64,000 nt of DNA. It comes from CAYPNF01 sp964411985. GTDB taxonomy: Bacteria > Verrucomicrobiota > Verrucomicrobiia > Limisphaerales > J093. Location: the NCBI GenBank assembly GCA_964411985.1, contig CAYPNF010000008.1:124001-188000 (forward strand). Direction: 5' to 3'. Shown piece after piece: positions 43,308 to 52,534 of the stretch; position 1 is the first letter of the stretch, and each line of letters starts with the position of its first letter. A program made the translations under genes and the position numbers. Under the pieces are notes generated by a model, which saw only the letters and a program-made list of their open reading frames with translations, made no database searches and was not told the origin of the DNA.

Positions 43308-46010
43308 TCAGCTGGAGACTAGCTGTCGCAGCACAAAGGGGAGAATCCCACCATGTTGATAATACTCCACCTCGATGGGGGTATCGATGCGGCAGCGAAC
43401 CTGAATCTGCTCAGACTGACCGTTAACTCTAGTGATTTGCACCGTGACATCCTGTTGGGGGCGAAGAGCTTGATCCAGGCCGATGACATCGAACAACTCG
43501 GTTCCGTCGAGCTTCAGAGTCTGGGCGGTGGTGCCTTCCTTGAATTGAAGCGGGAGCACCCCCATCCCCACCAGATTGGATCGGTGGATACGCTCGAAAC
43601 TCTGGGCTAGTACGACTTTGACGCCGAGCAGGTTGGTTCCTTTTGCGGCCCAGTCGCGCGAGCTTCCTGTGCCGTACTCCTGTCCCGCTAGGATGATCAG
43701 CGGAGTATGGGATGCAGCGTACTTGATCGCTGCGTCGTAGATGCTCAATTTTTCCCCGGTGGGCTGTAGAATGGTGTTGCCACCTTCCTCACCCTTCAAC
43801 ATCAGGTTCTTGATGCGGACGTTGGCGAAGGTACCGCGAGTCATCACCCTGTCGTTGCCGCGGCGGGAACCGTAACTGTTGAAATCTTCGAAAGCCACCG
43901 AGTGATCCAGCAGGTACTTGCCGGCGGGGGAGGTCTTCTTGATGGCTCCGGCAGGGGATATGTGGTCGGTAGTGACACTATCACCAAAGATGGCAAGGGC
44001 CCTTGCCTGGCGTATCTCACCGATCACCCCGGGTTGAGAGGAGAATTGCGTGAAGAAAGGAGGCTCCTGGATGTAGGTGCTCTTCTCGTCCCAAGTATAG
44101 ACTTCGCCGGTTGACGCGGGGATTTCGTTCCACTTGGGATTTTGGTTCGCGAAGTCCTTGTACAGGCTCGAGAAAACCTCCGCCTTCAGGGCTTGGGTTA
44201 TCTGCACGCGGATCTCCTCCAGCGACGGCCAGATATCCTTCAAATAGACGGATTGCCCACCCCTTCCTTTGCCGAGCGGCTCTTCGGCGAGGTTGATGTC
44301 CACTCTCCCTGCCAAGGCGAAAGCGACAACGAGCGGCGGCGACATGAGGAAATTGGCTTTGATGTTCTGATGCACCCGGGCTTCGAAATTCCGATTCCCA
44401 GACAGAACACTGGCTGCCACCAGGTCCCCGTCGACCACCGCTTTCTCAATATCGGCGCGTAGTGGGCCCGAGTTGCCTATGCACGTGGCGCACCCATATC
44501 CGACCAACTGAAAGCCCAATTGGTCCAGGTATTTCTGAAGGCCGGTCTTTTGAAGGTAGTCGGTCACCACCCGGCTTCCTGGTGCCAGAGATGACTTGAC
44601 GGCAGGGTGGGTGGTCAGACCCCGCTCGACGGCCTTTTTCGCAAGCAAGCCAGCAGCGATCATGACACTGGGATTGCTGGTGTTCGTGCAACTCGTGATG
44701 GAGGCAATGAGGACACTGCCGTGTCCAATCTCCGCTGGGATGGATCCCCCAATCTGCCGCTTGGTGGCGCCGAGTTCCTCAGCCTTCTTGCCGAAGCCAT
44801 TCTCGTTCACCGGACGGGCAAAGGCAGCCTGAAACTCCTGTTTCAGCTTGGGAAGCTCGATTCGATCTTGAGGCCGCTTCGGACCTGCGACACTGGAAAC
44901 CACGGAGCTCAGGTCCAGTTCCAGGTCCGTCGAGTAGTCGATCTGACCTTTGACTGGGATCCCGAACATGCCTTGCGCGCGGTAATACTTCTCGTAGATC
45001 GAGCATTGCTGCTCGCTTCTACCCGTCGCTCTTAGATAGTTCACGCACTCCTGATCGATGGGGAAGAACCCCATCGTGGCGCCATATTCAGGCGCCATGT
45101 TCGCAATCGTGGCTCGGTCCGTGACAGGCAAGGCGGTGGCGCCCGGGCCGTAGAATTCAACGAATTTTCCTACTACCTTGGCCTTTCGCAACATCTGGGT
45201 CAGGGTCAACGCCGCATCTGTGGCCGTGACCCCCTCGCGAAGGCTTCCTGTCAAGTGAACGCCCACAACGTCTGGAGTGAGGAAATAGACGGGCTGACCT
45301 AGCATGCCGGCTTCGGCTTCGATCCCTCCCACGCCCCATCCCACGATGCCGATGCCATTGATCATCGTGGTGTGAGAGTCCGTCCCCACCAGGGTGTCGG
45401 GATAGTAAACTCCGTTGCTGGCGAGCACGCCTTTAGCCAAGTACTCAAGGTTCACCTGGTGGATGATACCAATCCCTGGGGGAACCACTTTGAAAGTGTT
45501 GAAAGCCTGCATGCCCCACTTCAGAAACTGGTAGCGCTCGCGGTTGCGCGAGAACTCAAGCTCCAGGTTCTTGCCGTAGGAGTCAGAGGAACCGGCGAAA
45601 TCTACCTGGACTGAGTGGTCTACGACCAAGTCCACGGGAACCAGAGGCTCGATCAGCTTTGGGTTTTTCCCCATGCGCGCCACCGCCGATCGCATGGCAG
45701 CGAGATCCACCAGCAGAGGCACTCCGGTGAAATCCTGCAATACGATCCTCGCGACCACGAAGGGAACCTCTGCCGTTCTTTCCGCCTTGGGGGCCCAGTT
45801 GGCCAACTCACGAACGTTCTGCTCGCTTACCTTCTTTCCGTCGCAGTTGCGGAGCACCGATTCCAAAACCAGTCGGATGGAAATGGGTAGACGAGAAATG
45901 TTCCCGCCCCCTTTCTTTTCCAAGGCAGGCAGGGAGAAGAACTTGCCGACGGTTCCGCTACCCAAGTCAAGTGTCTGAAGGGATTGGAAAGGATCGTTTA
46001 TGTTACTCAT
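43308..46010 (-). CDS. acnA: Aconitate hydratase A
   Basis: A 900-residue aconitase of the AcnA/IRP type that converts citrate to isocitrate in the TCA cycle. It has DFTGVPLLVDLAAMR, VDHSVQVD, GTDSHTTMINGIGIVGWGVGGIEAE, and the [4Fe-4S] ligands SCTNTSNPSVM and GYGCATCIGNSGPL. The C-terminal swivel domain has the SSRDWAAKG active-site segment. The length and all cluster cysteines look normal. The gene is preceded by the peroxiredoxin on the same strand with a 222-nt gap. Confidence 0.95.
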   Translation of the reverse strand: MSNINDPFQSLQTLDLGSGTVGKFFSLPALEKKGGGNISRLPISIRLVLESVLRNCDGKKVSEQNVRELANWAPKAERTAEVPFVVARIVLQDFTGVPLLVDLAAMRSAVARMGKNPKLIEPLVPVDLVVDHSVQVDFAGSSDSYGKNLELEFSRNRERYQFLKWGMQAFNTFKVVPPGIGIIHQVNLEYLAKGVLASNGVYYPDTLVGTDSHTTMINGIGIVGWGVGGIEAEAGMLGQPVYFLTPDVVGVHLTGSLREGVTATDAALTLTQMLRKAKVVGKFVEFYGPGATALPVTDRATIANMAPEYGATMGFFPIDQECVNYLRATGRSEQQCSIYEKYYRAQGMFGIPVKGQIDYSTDLELDLSSVVSSVAGPKRPQDRIELPKLKQEFQAAFARPVNENGFGKKAEELGATKRQIGGSIPAEIGHGSVLIASITSCTNTSNPSVMIAAGLLAKKAVERGLTTHPAVKSSLAPGSRVVTDYLQKTGLQKYLDQLGFQLVGYGCATCIGNSGPLRADIEKAVVDGDLVAASVLSGNRNFEARVHQNIKANFLMSPPLVVAFALAGRVDINLAEEPLGKGRGGQSVYLKDIWPSLEEIRVQITQALKAEVFSSLYKDFANQNPKWNEIPASTGEVYTWDEKSTYIQEPPFFTQFSSQPGVIGEIRQARALAIFGDSVTTDHISPAGAIKKTSPAGKYLLDHSVAFEDFNSYGSRRGNDRVMTRGTFANVRIKNLMLKGEEGGNTILQPTGEKLSIYDAAIKYAASHTPLIILAGQEYGTGSSRDWAAKGTNLLGVKVVLAQSFERIHRSNLVGMGVLPLQFKEGTTAQTLKLDGTELFDVIGLDQALRPQQDVTVQITRVNGQSEQIQVRCRIDTPIEVEYYQHGGILPFVLRQLVSS

Positions 46011-46180
46011 ACAATCAAGTAGTCAAGCGATTGGAAGGGAGGATGGGGAATCCGGGATAGCGTGTCAAGCAAGGCTGGTTGCGCTGGGGATGCCAGCAAT
46101 GGCCCAATTCTCAATACTGTTAAAAATAGGCTAGGCTGGGAGCTATAAGAGCCAGCCAGGTGGCGCCCCAAAACCAACTC

Positions 46181-46210
46181 GGGAGGGGTGGAACTAAATC
46201 CACTCCCCCC
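46181..46210 (-). terminator. Hairpin after the peroxiredoxin gene
   Basis: GGGAGGGGTGGA, loop ACTAAA, TCCACTCCCCCC form a 12-bp stem with one wobble and one mismatch, 22 nt past the reverse-strand peroxiredoxin stop. The downstream U-run is modest (GGTTTTGG). Confidence 0.5.
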
Positions 46211-46232
46211 TCTGCAGCGAACATCTTTGAAC

Positions 46233-46712
46233 TCAGCCGAGCTTAGAGAGCGTTGCCTGAATCGCGGTAAAATTCGGAAGATCCTTTGGAGTGGGAGTCT
46301 GCTCGCTGTACTGAATGACACCCTGCTTGTCGATGACGAAGGCCGCGCGTGCCGAAGTGGCGCCGAAACCGAGCAGATCGGGCAGCAGCACGCCGTACGC
46401 TTCGGCAGTCTTCTTATTCAGATCGCTGGCCAAACGGATGCCGATCTTCTCCTTTTGGGCCCAAGCCTCTTGGGCAAACGGACTGTCCACACTGATGCCG
46501 ATCACCTCGGCGTTCAGTCCCGCGTAAACCTTCAGGCCTCCCGTGACATCGCACAACTCCTGCGTGCACACGCCGGTGAAGGCCAGAGGGAAGAAGAGAA
46601 TGAGCGTATTCTTCTTCCCATAATTATCGCTCAACTTCACTTCGGATACGCCTGTGGCGTTCTTGGATTTTAGGGTGAAATCGGGGGCTTTGGAACCGAC
46701 AGCAATAGGCAT
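46233..46712 (-). CDS. Peroxiredoxin (AhpC/TSA family)
   Basis: A 159-residue thiol peroxidase that reduces hydrogen peroxide or organic peroxides. It has a thioredoxin fold; the peroxidatic cysteine is in FPLAFTGVCTQELC (about C49), with a second cysteine 5 residues later (C54) that may resolve the disulfide. No signal peptide is present. The start MPIAVGSKAPDFTL is the usual one. It lies upstream of acnA on the same strand and diverges from the prepilin-like gene across 278 nt. Confidence 0.9.
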   Translation of the reverse strand: MPIAVGSKAPDFTLKSKNATGVSEVKLSDNYGKKNTLILFFPLAFTGVCTQELCDVTGGLKVYAGLNAEVIGISVDSPFAQEAWAQKEKIGIRLASDLNKKTAEAYGVLLPDLLGFGATSARAAFVIDKQGVIQYSEQTPTPKDLPNFTAIQATLSKLG

Positions 46713-46990
46713 ATGTTTCGATGGAACAATTAGTTACAACTTCTAACAGGTAAAACAGGCTGTAAACCTGACAATGCGCCTTCTATACTCTTCCTAAGCA
46801 CTTATGTCAAATGACGGCTCTCGGCTTAGGGTGCAGTTTTCGGCTGTCATGGCCACCGTTTCGGAGCCGGCGCTGTGTGGATTCCCTTGAAGCATCGGAG
46901 GGACCCAGCGTTTGCCCGGGTGCGCAAAAGAAAGAGTTTGAATTTCGCCTAGAATCGCTCAGGTTATGGGCAAATCTCAAAAGGGAAAAT

Positions 46991-47788
46991 ATGCAAGTCC
47001 GTTCCAGCAGTCGTGTCGGCTTTACGCTCATCGAACTCCTGGTCGTGATTGCCATTATCGCCATTCTTGCCGGAATGCTCCTGCCAGCCTTGGGGAAGGC
47101 CAAGGATAAGGGACAGCGGATCTCCTGCATGAACAGTCTCAAGCAAATCAGTTTGTACGTGCAGTTCTACACGGACGAGAATAAGGACACCTACCCGGCG
47201 CATCGTAATCATGGGATGACTACCGCGGACGCAGGCCCTTCGATGACGAACTGGTGGGGGACGACCATTCTGGGTTACGCAAACAACCAGTCCAATCTGT
47301 TCCGTTGCCCCTCGATCAAGGGTAAACGGCTCGATAACGGAGTGAAATGGGAGTGGAGATTCGACCCGCATTTTGTTGGCTACGGGATGAACACCTTTTT
47401 CCTGGCCCTCTGGCCCTATGCTGGGGACAGCGTGACGGTGGCTGGAGTGGCCTTCGAAACCAAGCCCTGGTTCAAACGCACCTCGATTGTCCGACCGGCA
47501 GACAACATGCTGGTGGGCGACAGTATGCCCAAAGCGGATGGCACCTGGAGCAGCAGCATGTGGTGGCCTGCGTCTTGCATGGATGCCAAACTGAGTACAA
47601 CGAAGGGATTTGAAGGGATGGATTGCATCCGACATCGCGACACAGGCGTCCTGGTCTTCAATGATGGTCACGCCGAGGCCCGCAAGTCGGCCAACATCAA
47701 TCCCCCCATGGATCCCTACTCCGGCAACGCCAAGGCCATTATCAACTCCAGGTACTGGGATCCGCTCCAGAGGGGCGGGGATCGGTAG
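46991..47788 (+). CDS. Prepilin-type secreted protein with H-X9-DG C-terminal signature
   Basis: A 265-residue protein with a type IV prepilin-like N-terminus: SRVGFTLIELLVVIAIIAILAGMLLPAL, cleaved before F with the conserved Glu at +5 (E of FTLIE). The N-terminal helix is followed by CMNSLKQISLYVQFYTDENKDTYP and a globular domain ending RHRDTGVLVFNDGHAEARK, an H-X9-DG signature. This protein type is strongly expanded in Verrucomicrobiota and Planctomycetota and is a pseudopilin-like surface protein of unknown role. The ATG at 46991 has a GGGA site 8-10 nt before it. Confidence 0.85.
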   Translation: MQVRSSSRVGFTLIELLVVIAIIAILAGMLLPALGKAKDKGQRISCMNSLKQISLYVQFYTDENKDTYPAHRNHGMTTADAGPSMTNWWGTTILGYANNQSNLFRCPSIKGKRLDNGVKWEWRFDPHFVGYGMNTFFLALWPYAGDSVTVAGVAFETKPWFKRTSIVRPADNMLVGDSMPKADGTWSSSMWWPASCMDAKLSTTKGFEGMDCIRHRDTGVLVFNDGHAEARKSANINPPMDPYSGNAKAIINSRYWDPLQRGGDR

Positions 47789-47851
47789 GAACGTTTCGTC
47801 TGTCGTTTCGTGTTTGCGTTGGCCTCGGTCTTGGTCGTATTACTGCGGCCC

Positions 47852-49183
47852 ATGAACCAGCATTGCTTTTCGTATCCCTTTCGCCAGAAGTTCTGCAGAC
47901 TCTCGTGGGCTTCTGGCATCGTCTCGGTCTACTTCTCCCTTCTCCTCCAAGCGCAAGACCTGAGCGTATTGCCGGACCACTCCGACGGCATCTATCAGTC
48001 AGGAGAACAAATCGTTTGGAACGTCGAACTCAAAGGCGCTAGTTCCTCTGAGCTCAGCTATGTTGTGAAGCGCGGGGGACTCAATGTGGCGGAGCAGGGG
48101 AAATTGGCGTTGCACGACGGGAAGGCTCAACTCGGCACTCGCTCCGATACGCCAGGCTGGCTTCTGGTCGAGGTGAGCGGCCCTTCCGCTGCGAATCAGC
48201 CTATGAAGGCTCTGGGCGGGGCGTTGGTCGACCCCTCCAAGATTCAGCCCGCCCGTCCGCGCCCCAAGGACTTCGATGCCTTCTGGAAGGCAAAACTGAA
48301 GGAGCTATCTCTGGTTCCGATGCACCCCCGGGTCACTCCCGGTGATTCGGGGAAACCTGGTATCGACTATTCGCAGATCACCATGGACAACATTCGCGGT
48401 ACCTTGATCCGCGGCCAACTTGCCCGGCCCAAAGAAGGCAGGAAACTGCCGGCGATGCTCATCGTGCAATGGGCGGGAGTCTACGGCCTGCAGAAGAACT
48501 GGGTGACCGACCGCGCGGCGGAGGGTTGGCTCGTCTTGAATATCAGCGCCCATGATCTGCCGATTGACAAGCCTGAGTCGTTTTATCAGGAGCAATCCAA
48601 GGGCGCCTTGAATGACTACCCTGGCATCGGGAACAGTGACCGGGAAACAAGCTATTTCCTGCGCATGTACCTTTCTTGCTATCGGGGGGCGCAGTATCTG
48701 GCAAAACGGCGCGATTGGGATGGCCGGACTCTCGTGGTGACGGGGGGGAGTCAAGGCGGACTGCAATCCTTCGTGACAGCTGCACTCCATCCGAAGATTA
48801 CCGCCGTGCTCGCGAATGTTCCTGCTGGCTGCGACCTGCTAGGGCCTGAGGCGGGTCGACTTCCGGGATGGCCGATGTGGTATTTCAAGGTGGATGGGAA
48901 GAACGACGCAAAGGTGCGGGAGACCGCCAGCTACTTCGACGTGGTGAATTTTGCTTCCAGAGTGAAATGCCCCGTGCTCGTGGGGGTGGGCTTGATCGAT
49001 ACCGTTTGTCCATCGCCGGGCATTTGGGCTGCGTGTAACCAGTTGAAAGGGCCCAAAGAGATCGTAATGCTCCCGAATGGGGAACACGGCGAGAAGAAGG
49101 GGTCCCACGCGGCCTACTACGCCAGGTTTGGCGCTTGGAAGGACGCGCTGGTCAAAGGAAAGCCCGCGCCGTTGTCCAAGTAG
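47852..49183 (+). CDS. Secreted acetyl-xylan-esterase-like protein (CE7 type)
   Basis: A protein of 443 residues with a hydrophobic N-terminal export segment (SGIVSVYFSLLLQAQ). An N-terminal beta domain precedes a CE7-type alpha/beta-hydrolase: FDAFWKAKLKEL is the typical entry block, GGSQGG holds the nucleophile (about S300), and GLIDTVCPSPG and NGEHGEKKG carry the catalytic Asp and His. It probably removes acetyl groups from xylan or related sugars. The ATG at 47852 was chosen for the signal peptide; the longer frame begins at 47810. Confidence 0.82.
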   Translation: MNQHCFSYPFRQKFCRLSWASGIVSVYFSLLLQAQDLSVLPDHSDGIYQSGEQIVWNVELKGASSSELSYVVKRGGLNVAEQGKLALHDGKAQLGTRSDTPGWLLVEVSGPSAANQPMKALGGALVDPSKIQPARPRPKDFDAFWKAKLKELSLVPMHPRVTPGDSGKPGIDYSQITMDNIRGTLIRGQLARPKEGRKLPAMLIVQWAGVYGLQKNWVTDRAAEGWLVLNISAHDLPIDKPESFYQEQSKGALNDYPGIGNSDRETSYFLRMYLSCYRGAQYLAKRRDWDGRTLVVTGGSQGGLQSFVTAALHPKITAVLANVPAGCDLLGPEAGRLPGWPMWYFKVDGKNDAKVRETASYFDVVNFASRVKCPVLVGVGLIDTVCPSPGIWAACNQLKGPKEIVMLPNGEHGEKKGSHAAYYARFGAWKDALVKGKPAPLSK

Positions 49184-49208
49184 ATCCGAAGTAATCTTTG
49201 GGCTGAAC

Positions 49209-50024
49209 TCAGGGCTTCAGGCTCTTCTTCAGGTACTCCAGGCTTCGTGTTGCGATGGCTTGCGGACCCTCTTCGAAGTTGAAGACCTCAACCGAGACAT
49301 AGCCCCCGTAACCAACTTCACGGAGAGCCCTGAGGATCGGGACAAAATCAACCTCCCCGAAACCCGGCCCCTTCAGGTTCTTGTCATTGGCATGGAAGTA
49401 AGCGAAGTCCGGATAGGACGCCCGGATGATGTCAGGAATCGGGGCTCCTTCCGAGGACATGGCTTTGACATCGAGGATGATCTTGAGCGCGGTGGACTGG
49501 GCGCGCTTGGTCAATGCTAAGGCGTCTGCGGCAGTGTTGAGAAAGTCGGTTTCCACCGGTGCGAGTGGCTCCAGGCAGATCGTGACCTGGCGATCCTCGG
49601 CCTTCTTGATTGCACTTCGAAGGACCTCCAAGGCAAAAGCGGAGGCCTGTTCCATGGAGACCCCCGGCAGCAGGTTGCGCTGTTTGGGGGACCCTACCAC
49701 GATGAAACTTCCTCCGATATCGGCACAGAAATCGACCAGGTCGACGAAGTACGCCGATGTTCGGTTCCGCACCTCGGGATCTGGAGAAGTCAGGTAGAGT
49801 CCTGCCGTTTTCACGAGGACCCAGTGGATTCCTGATACCGCAATCCCCGCTCGCTTCGCCGAATCCCGAATCTCCCTTCGTTGGGAGGCACCCATGAGGT
49901 TGACTGAGTCTGCCAGGGTGAAAGGTGCGACCTCCACTGCGTCATACCCGGCTTGGGCTGCGAAGGCGAAGACATCCTCGATTTTCCAGCCCGCGAAGAT
50001 CTCGTTGCAAATAGCGAATTTCAT
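49209..50024 (-). CDS. Sugar phosphate isomerase/epimerase (xylose-isomerase-like TIM barrel)
   Basis: A 271-residue cytoplasmic TIM-barrel protein of the AP-endonuclease-2 superfamily. It has MKFAICNEIFAGW, FAAQAGYDAVEVAPFTL, the metal-ligand segments ICLEPLAP and ILDVKAM, HANDKN, and GGYVSVEVFNF. Hydroxypyruvate-isomerase- or sugar-epimerase-like activity is likely. There is no leader peptide, unlike the related protein at 19809. It converges on the CE7 gene, 25 nt apart. Confidence 0.85.
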   Translation of the reverse strand: MKFAICNEIFAGWKIEDVFAFAAQAGYDAVEVAPFTLADSVNLMGASQRREIRDSAKRAGIAVSGIHWVLVKTAGLYLTSPDPEVRNRTSAYFVDLVDFCADIGGSFIVVGSPKQRNLLPGVSMEQASAFALEVLRSAIKKAEDRQVTICLEPLAPVETDFLNTAADALALTKRAQSTALKIILDVKAMSSEGAPIPDIIRASYPDFAYFHANDKNLKGPGFGEVDFVPILRALREVGYGGYVSVEVFNFEEGPQAIATRSLEYLKKSLKP

Positions 50025-50133
50025 GGTTGAGACCTAATTGTATCGGACCGATCTTTGTAACGCCAGCTCCGTCGCTTGAGCGTGACATTCGTTCTTGGTC
50101 TGTGTCAGAATAAGCGTGGAATCAACGGTAACC

Positions 50134-50748
50134 ATGGCTGATTACTCTGACAACGCCGCGCCGCGGGTGGGGAAGCATGTTTGGGAGACAAGCGGTTTTG
50201 CTGCGGTCTACGAGGAGCATGCCCAGGCGATCTACTACTTGACCCTACGCCTGCTGAGTGACCCGGTGATGGCCCAGGATGCCACGCACGACGTCTTCCT
50301 GAAGGCTTACCGCAAGATGGGCCAGTTCCGCGGAGATTCAGCGTTGCGCACTTGGCTGTATCGCATAGCCATCAACCATTGCCGGAATCTCCAACAGTCC
50401 TGGCATCAACGCACTATGGTGTCCAACGCGGATGAGTCCATCTGGGAGCTGACTCCGGCGAGTACAGACAGCCCGCTGCGGGTGCTCGAGATCAAGGAGC
50501 TAGGGGAACGGATCCAGAAGACGATGGAGGGTCTCTCCGAGGAGTATCGGCTTCTGTTGTTGCTCGTGGCGGATGAGAAACTGAGCTACGATGAGGTCGC
50601 GGACCTTACCGGGCAGAGTCCTGACGCCGTCCGAGGCAAACTGCATCGGGCGAGAAAGGCCTTTGCCGCCCGTTTCCAGTCTTCCGCTGAAGATCGCATG
50701 AACCCAACGCGCCCCAACCTTCGGACCCAACCTCGGGACTTATCCTGA
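50134..50748 (+). CDS. ECF-type RNA polymerase sigma factor (RpoE-like)
   Basis: A 204-residue sigma factor. Region 2 is FAAVYEEHAQAIYYLTLRLL, AQDATHDVFLKAYRKMGQFRG and WLYRIAINHCRN; region 4 is GLSEEYRLLLLLVADEKLSYDEVADLTGQS and RGKLHRARKAF. The C-terminal 20 residues come from a 58-nt tandem duplication shared with the start of the next gene. The start at 50134 gives a normal N-terminus. It is followed after 7 nt by a small gene and then the AAA ATPase. Confidence 0.88.
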   Translation: MADYSDNAAPRVGKHVWETSGFAAVYEEHAQAIYYLTLRLLSDPVMAQDATHDVFLKAYRKMGQFRGDSALRTWLYRIAINHCRNLQQSWHQRTMVSNADESIWELTPASTDSPLRVLEIKELGERIQKTMEGLSEEYRLLLLLVADEKLSYDEVADLTGQSPDAVRGKLHRARKAFAARFQSSAEDRMNPTRPNLRTQPRDLS

Positions 50749-50789
50749 AGATCGCATGAACCCGAAACGACCCATCATCCGGACCCAAC
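50688..50789 (+). repeat. Imperfect tandem duplication at the sigma/small-gene junction
   Basis: A 44-nt stretch at 50688-50731 is repeated at 50746-50789 with a 58-nt period and 7 mismatches (37 of 44 identical). The first copy lies inside the sigma-factor reading frame near its C-terminus, the second spans the sigma stop and the start of the next gene. The peptides MNPTRPNLRTQ and MNPKRPIIRTQ are related in the two copies. Confidence 0.75.
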
Positions 50790-50992
50790 AAAAGGCGGCC
50801 GAAACGCAACAGACTTCGGCAGGGCAGGAGACGCAAAAGCAATCGGCGCATGTGTTTCAGCAGGCTGAAGACGTCTTGCGCGCGGATTGTGCGCAGATAC
50901 CTGTGCCGGAGGCGGTCAAGGAGCGCTTGAAGGCATCGATCGAGAAGGAAGCGCCGCCCGCGCCATGGTGGAAGCGAATCTTTGGCGCGTGA
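50756..50992 (+). CDS. Small protein of 78 residues, possible reduced anti-sigma
   Basis: The protein begins MNPKRPIIRTQQKAAETQQT, has a Gln/Ala-rich linker, then VFQQAEDVLRADC and VPEAVKERLKASIEKE, and ends APWWKRIFGA. The last part resembles short alpha-helical pieces seen after sigma factors in Verrucomicrobiota. There is no membrane helix and no zinc motif. It starts 7 nt after the sigma stop and ends 18 nt before the AAA gene, so the three are probably one operon. Whether it binds the sigma factor is unknown. Confidence 0.55.
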   Translation: MNPKRPIIRTQQKAAETQQTSAGQETQKQSAHVFQQAEDVLRADCAQIPVPEAVKERLKASIEKEAPPAPWWKRIFGA

Positions 50993-51010
50993 TCCAACTG
51001 AGGAGAGCCC

Positions 51011-52534
51011 ATGACAGGTCGCGAAGCCAGAGAGGAAATCGAATGCCTGATCCGGTCCAGGTATCCGGTGCTGTATATCTTAACCAGCGAGGAGTCCCGG
51101 GTGCAGGGTTTTCTGCAGGACATCGCCAGGAAACTGGACAAACGGATCTACGAGTGGACGTGTACTCTTGGCCTGGTGCCCGCAGGAACCTCCATCCAGT
51201 CTCAGCACGCCCGCAATTCGCCCACCCGGGAACCGCTGGCTGCCTTAGACCAGGTCATTGACCAGGTCGAGCCCGCACTCTTCGTTTTCAAGGACCTTCA
51301 CCCATTTCTCGGAAAGAGCCATCATGGGGTGATCCGCAAACTCAAGGAAATTGCGCTCCAATTGAAGAACAGCTTCAAGACGGTCATTTTGGTCTCCCCC
51401 GTCCTTGAGATCCCGGCAGAGCTAGAAAAAGAGCTCACCTTGATCGAGTATCCGCTTCCTGAGCGAGAGGATCTGGATCAGCTGTTGAACGAGATCATTG
51501 AGGAGGTGCAAACTCAGGGCCTCGTGGAGATTTCCTTGGACCCAACGGGCAGGCAGCGGCTGCTCCAGGCAGCCATTGGTTTGACTTTGGGGGAAGCAGA
51601 AAACGTTTTTGCCAAAATCCTGGTGAAGCGCGAACGCCTAACGGGAGACGATGTCTCCGAGGTTTTGCTGGAAAAGCAGCAGATTATCCGCAAGAGCGGT
51701 CTCTTGGAGTACTATCCCAGTGATGCCACATTTGCTGAAGTGGGCGGGCTTTGGGAACTCAAGGACTGGCTGAATCAACGTTCCATTGCCTTCACCGACG
51801 AGGCCAGGGCCTTTGGGCTTCCCGCCCCGCGAGGAATCCTCCTGATCGGCATGCAGGGCTGCGGGAAAAGCCTCTGTGCCAAGGCCGTGGCGCAACGCTG
51901 GCAGGTGCCCCTCCTGAGGTTTGATGTCGGACGGATGTTTGGAAGTCTCATGGGCTCTTCCGAAGAGAACGTTCGGCGCGCCATTGCGGTGGCTGAGTCG
52001 GTGGCTCCGGCAGTGCTCTGGGTGGACGAACTCGACAAGGCGTTCGCGGGGCTCCAAGGATCCGGTGTGAGTGATGGTGGCACAACCGCGAGGGTTTTTG
52101 CCACTTTTCTTACCTGGCTTTCCGAGAAGGAATCCCCGGTGTTTGTCGTGGCCACTGCGAACGAAATCTCGCATCTCCCCCCGGAGCTGCTCCGCAAAGG
52201 GCGTCTCGACGAGATCTTCTATGTGGAAATGCCGGCCCCTGAGGAGCGTGCCGAGATCTTTTCGATCCACCTGGTCAGGCGCGGGCGGGACCCGCAACAT
52301 TTCGATCTGTCGGCTCTCGTGGAGGCGAGTGAAGGACACAGTGGATCGGAACTGGAGCAGTCCATTATCAGCGCGATGTACGAAGCGTTCTCGCTGGGGA
52401 CGGATGTGACCACGGATTTGATTCTGAAAGCGTTGTCCCAGACAGTGCCCCTGGTTCGGACCATGGCGGAACAGATTGCCAGCCTTCGAGCCTGGGCGGT
52501 GGGCCGGGCTCGAAATGCCAGCCGATGCTCATAG
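51011..52534 (+). CDS. Ycf46-like AAA+ ATPase
   Basis: A 507-residue AAA+ protein. The N-terminal half (about residues 1-250) is the P-loop-like but degenerate domain typical of Ycf46, starting AREEIECLIRSRYPVLYILTSEE. The C-terminal half is a complete AAA module: GILLIGMQGCGKSL (Walker A), VLWVDELDKAF (Walker B), ATANEISHLPPELLRKGRLDEIF (sensor 1 and arginine finger). GAGGAG lies 7 nt before the ATG. Ycf46 is conserved in cyanobacteria and plastids with a role linked to carbon use. Here it follows a sigma factor. It overlaps the convergent pabB 3' end by 6 nt. Confidence 0.85.
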   Translation: MTGREAREEIECLIRSRYPVLYILTSEESRVQGFLQDIARKLDKRIYEWTCTLGLVPAGTSIQSQHARNSPTREPLAALDQVIDQVEPALFVFKDLHPFLGKSHHGVIRKLKEIALQLKNSFKTVILVSPVLEIPAELEKELTLIEYPLPEREDLDQLLNEIIEEVQTQGLVEISLDPTGRQRLLQAAIGLTLGEAENVFAKILVKRERLTGDDVSEVLLEKQQIIRKSGLLEYYPSDATFAEVGGLWELKDWLNQRSIAFTDEARAFGLPAPRGILLIGMQGCGKSLCAKAVAQRWQVPLLRFDVGRMFGSLMGSSEENVRRAIAVAESVAPAVLWVDELDKAFAGLQGSGVSDGGTTARVFATFLTWLSEKESPVFVVATANEISHLPPELLRKGRLDEIFYVEMPAPEERAEIFSIHLVRRGRDPQHFDLSALVEASEGHSGSELEQSIISAMYEAFSLGTDVTTDLILKALSQTVPLVRTMAEQIASLRAWAVGRARNASRCS

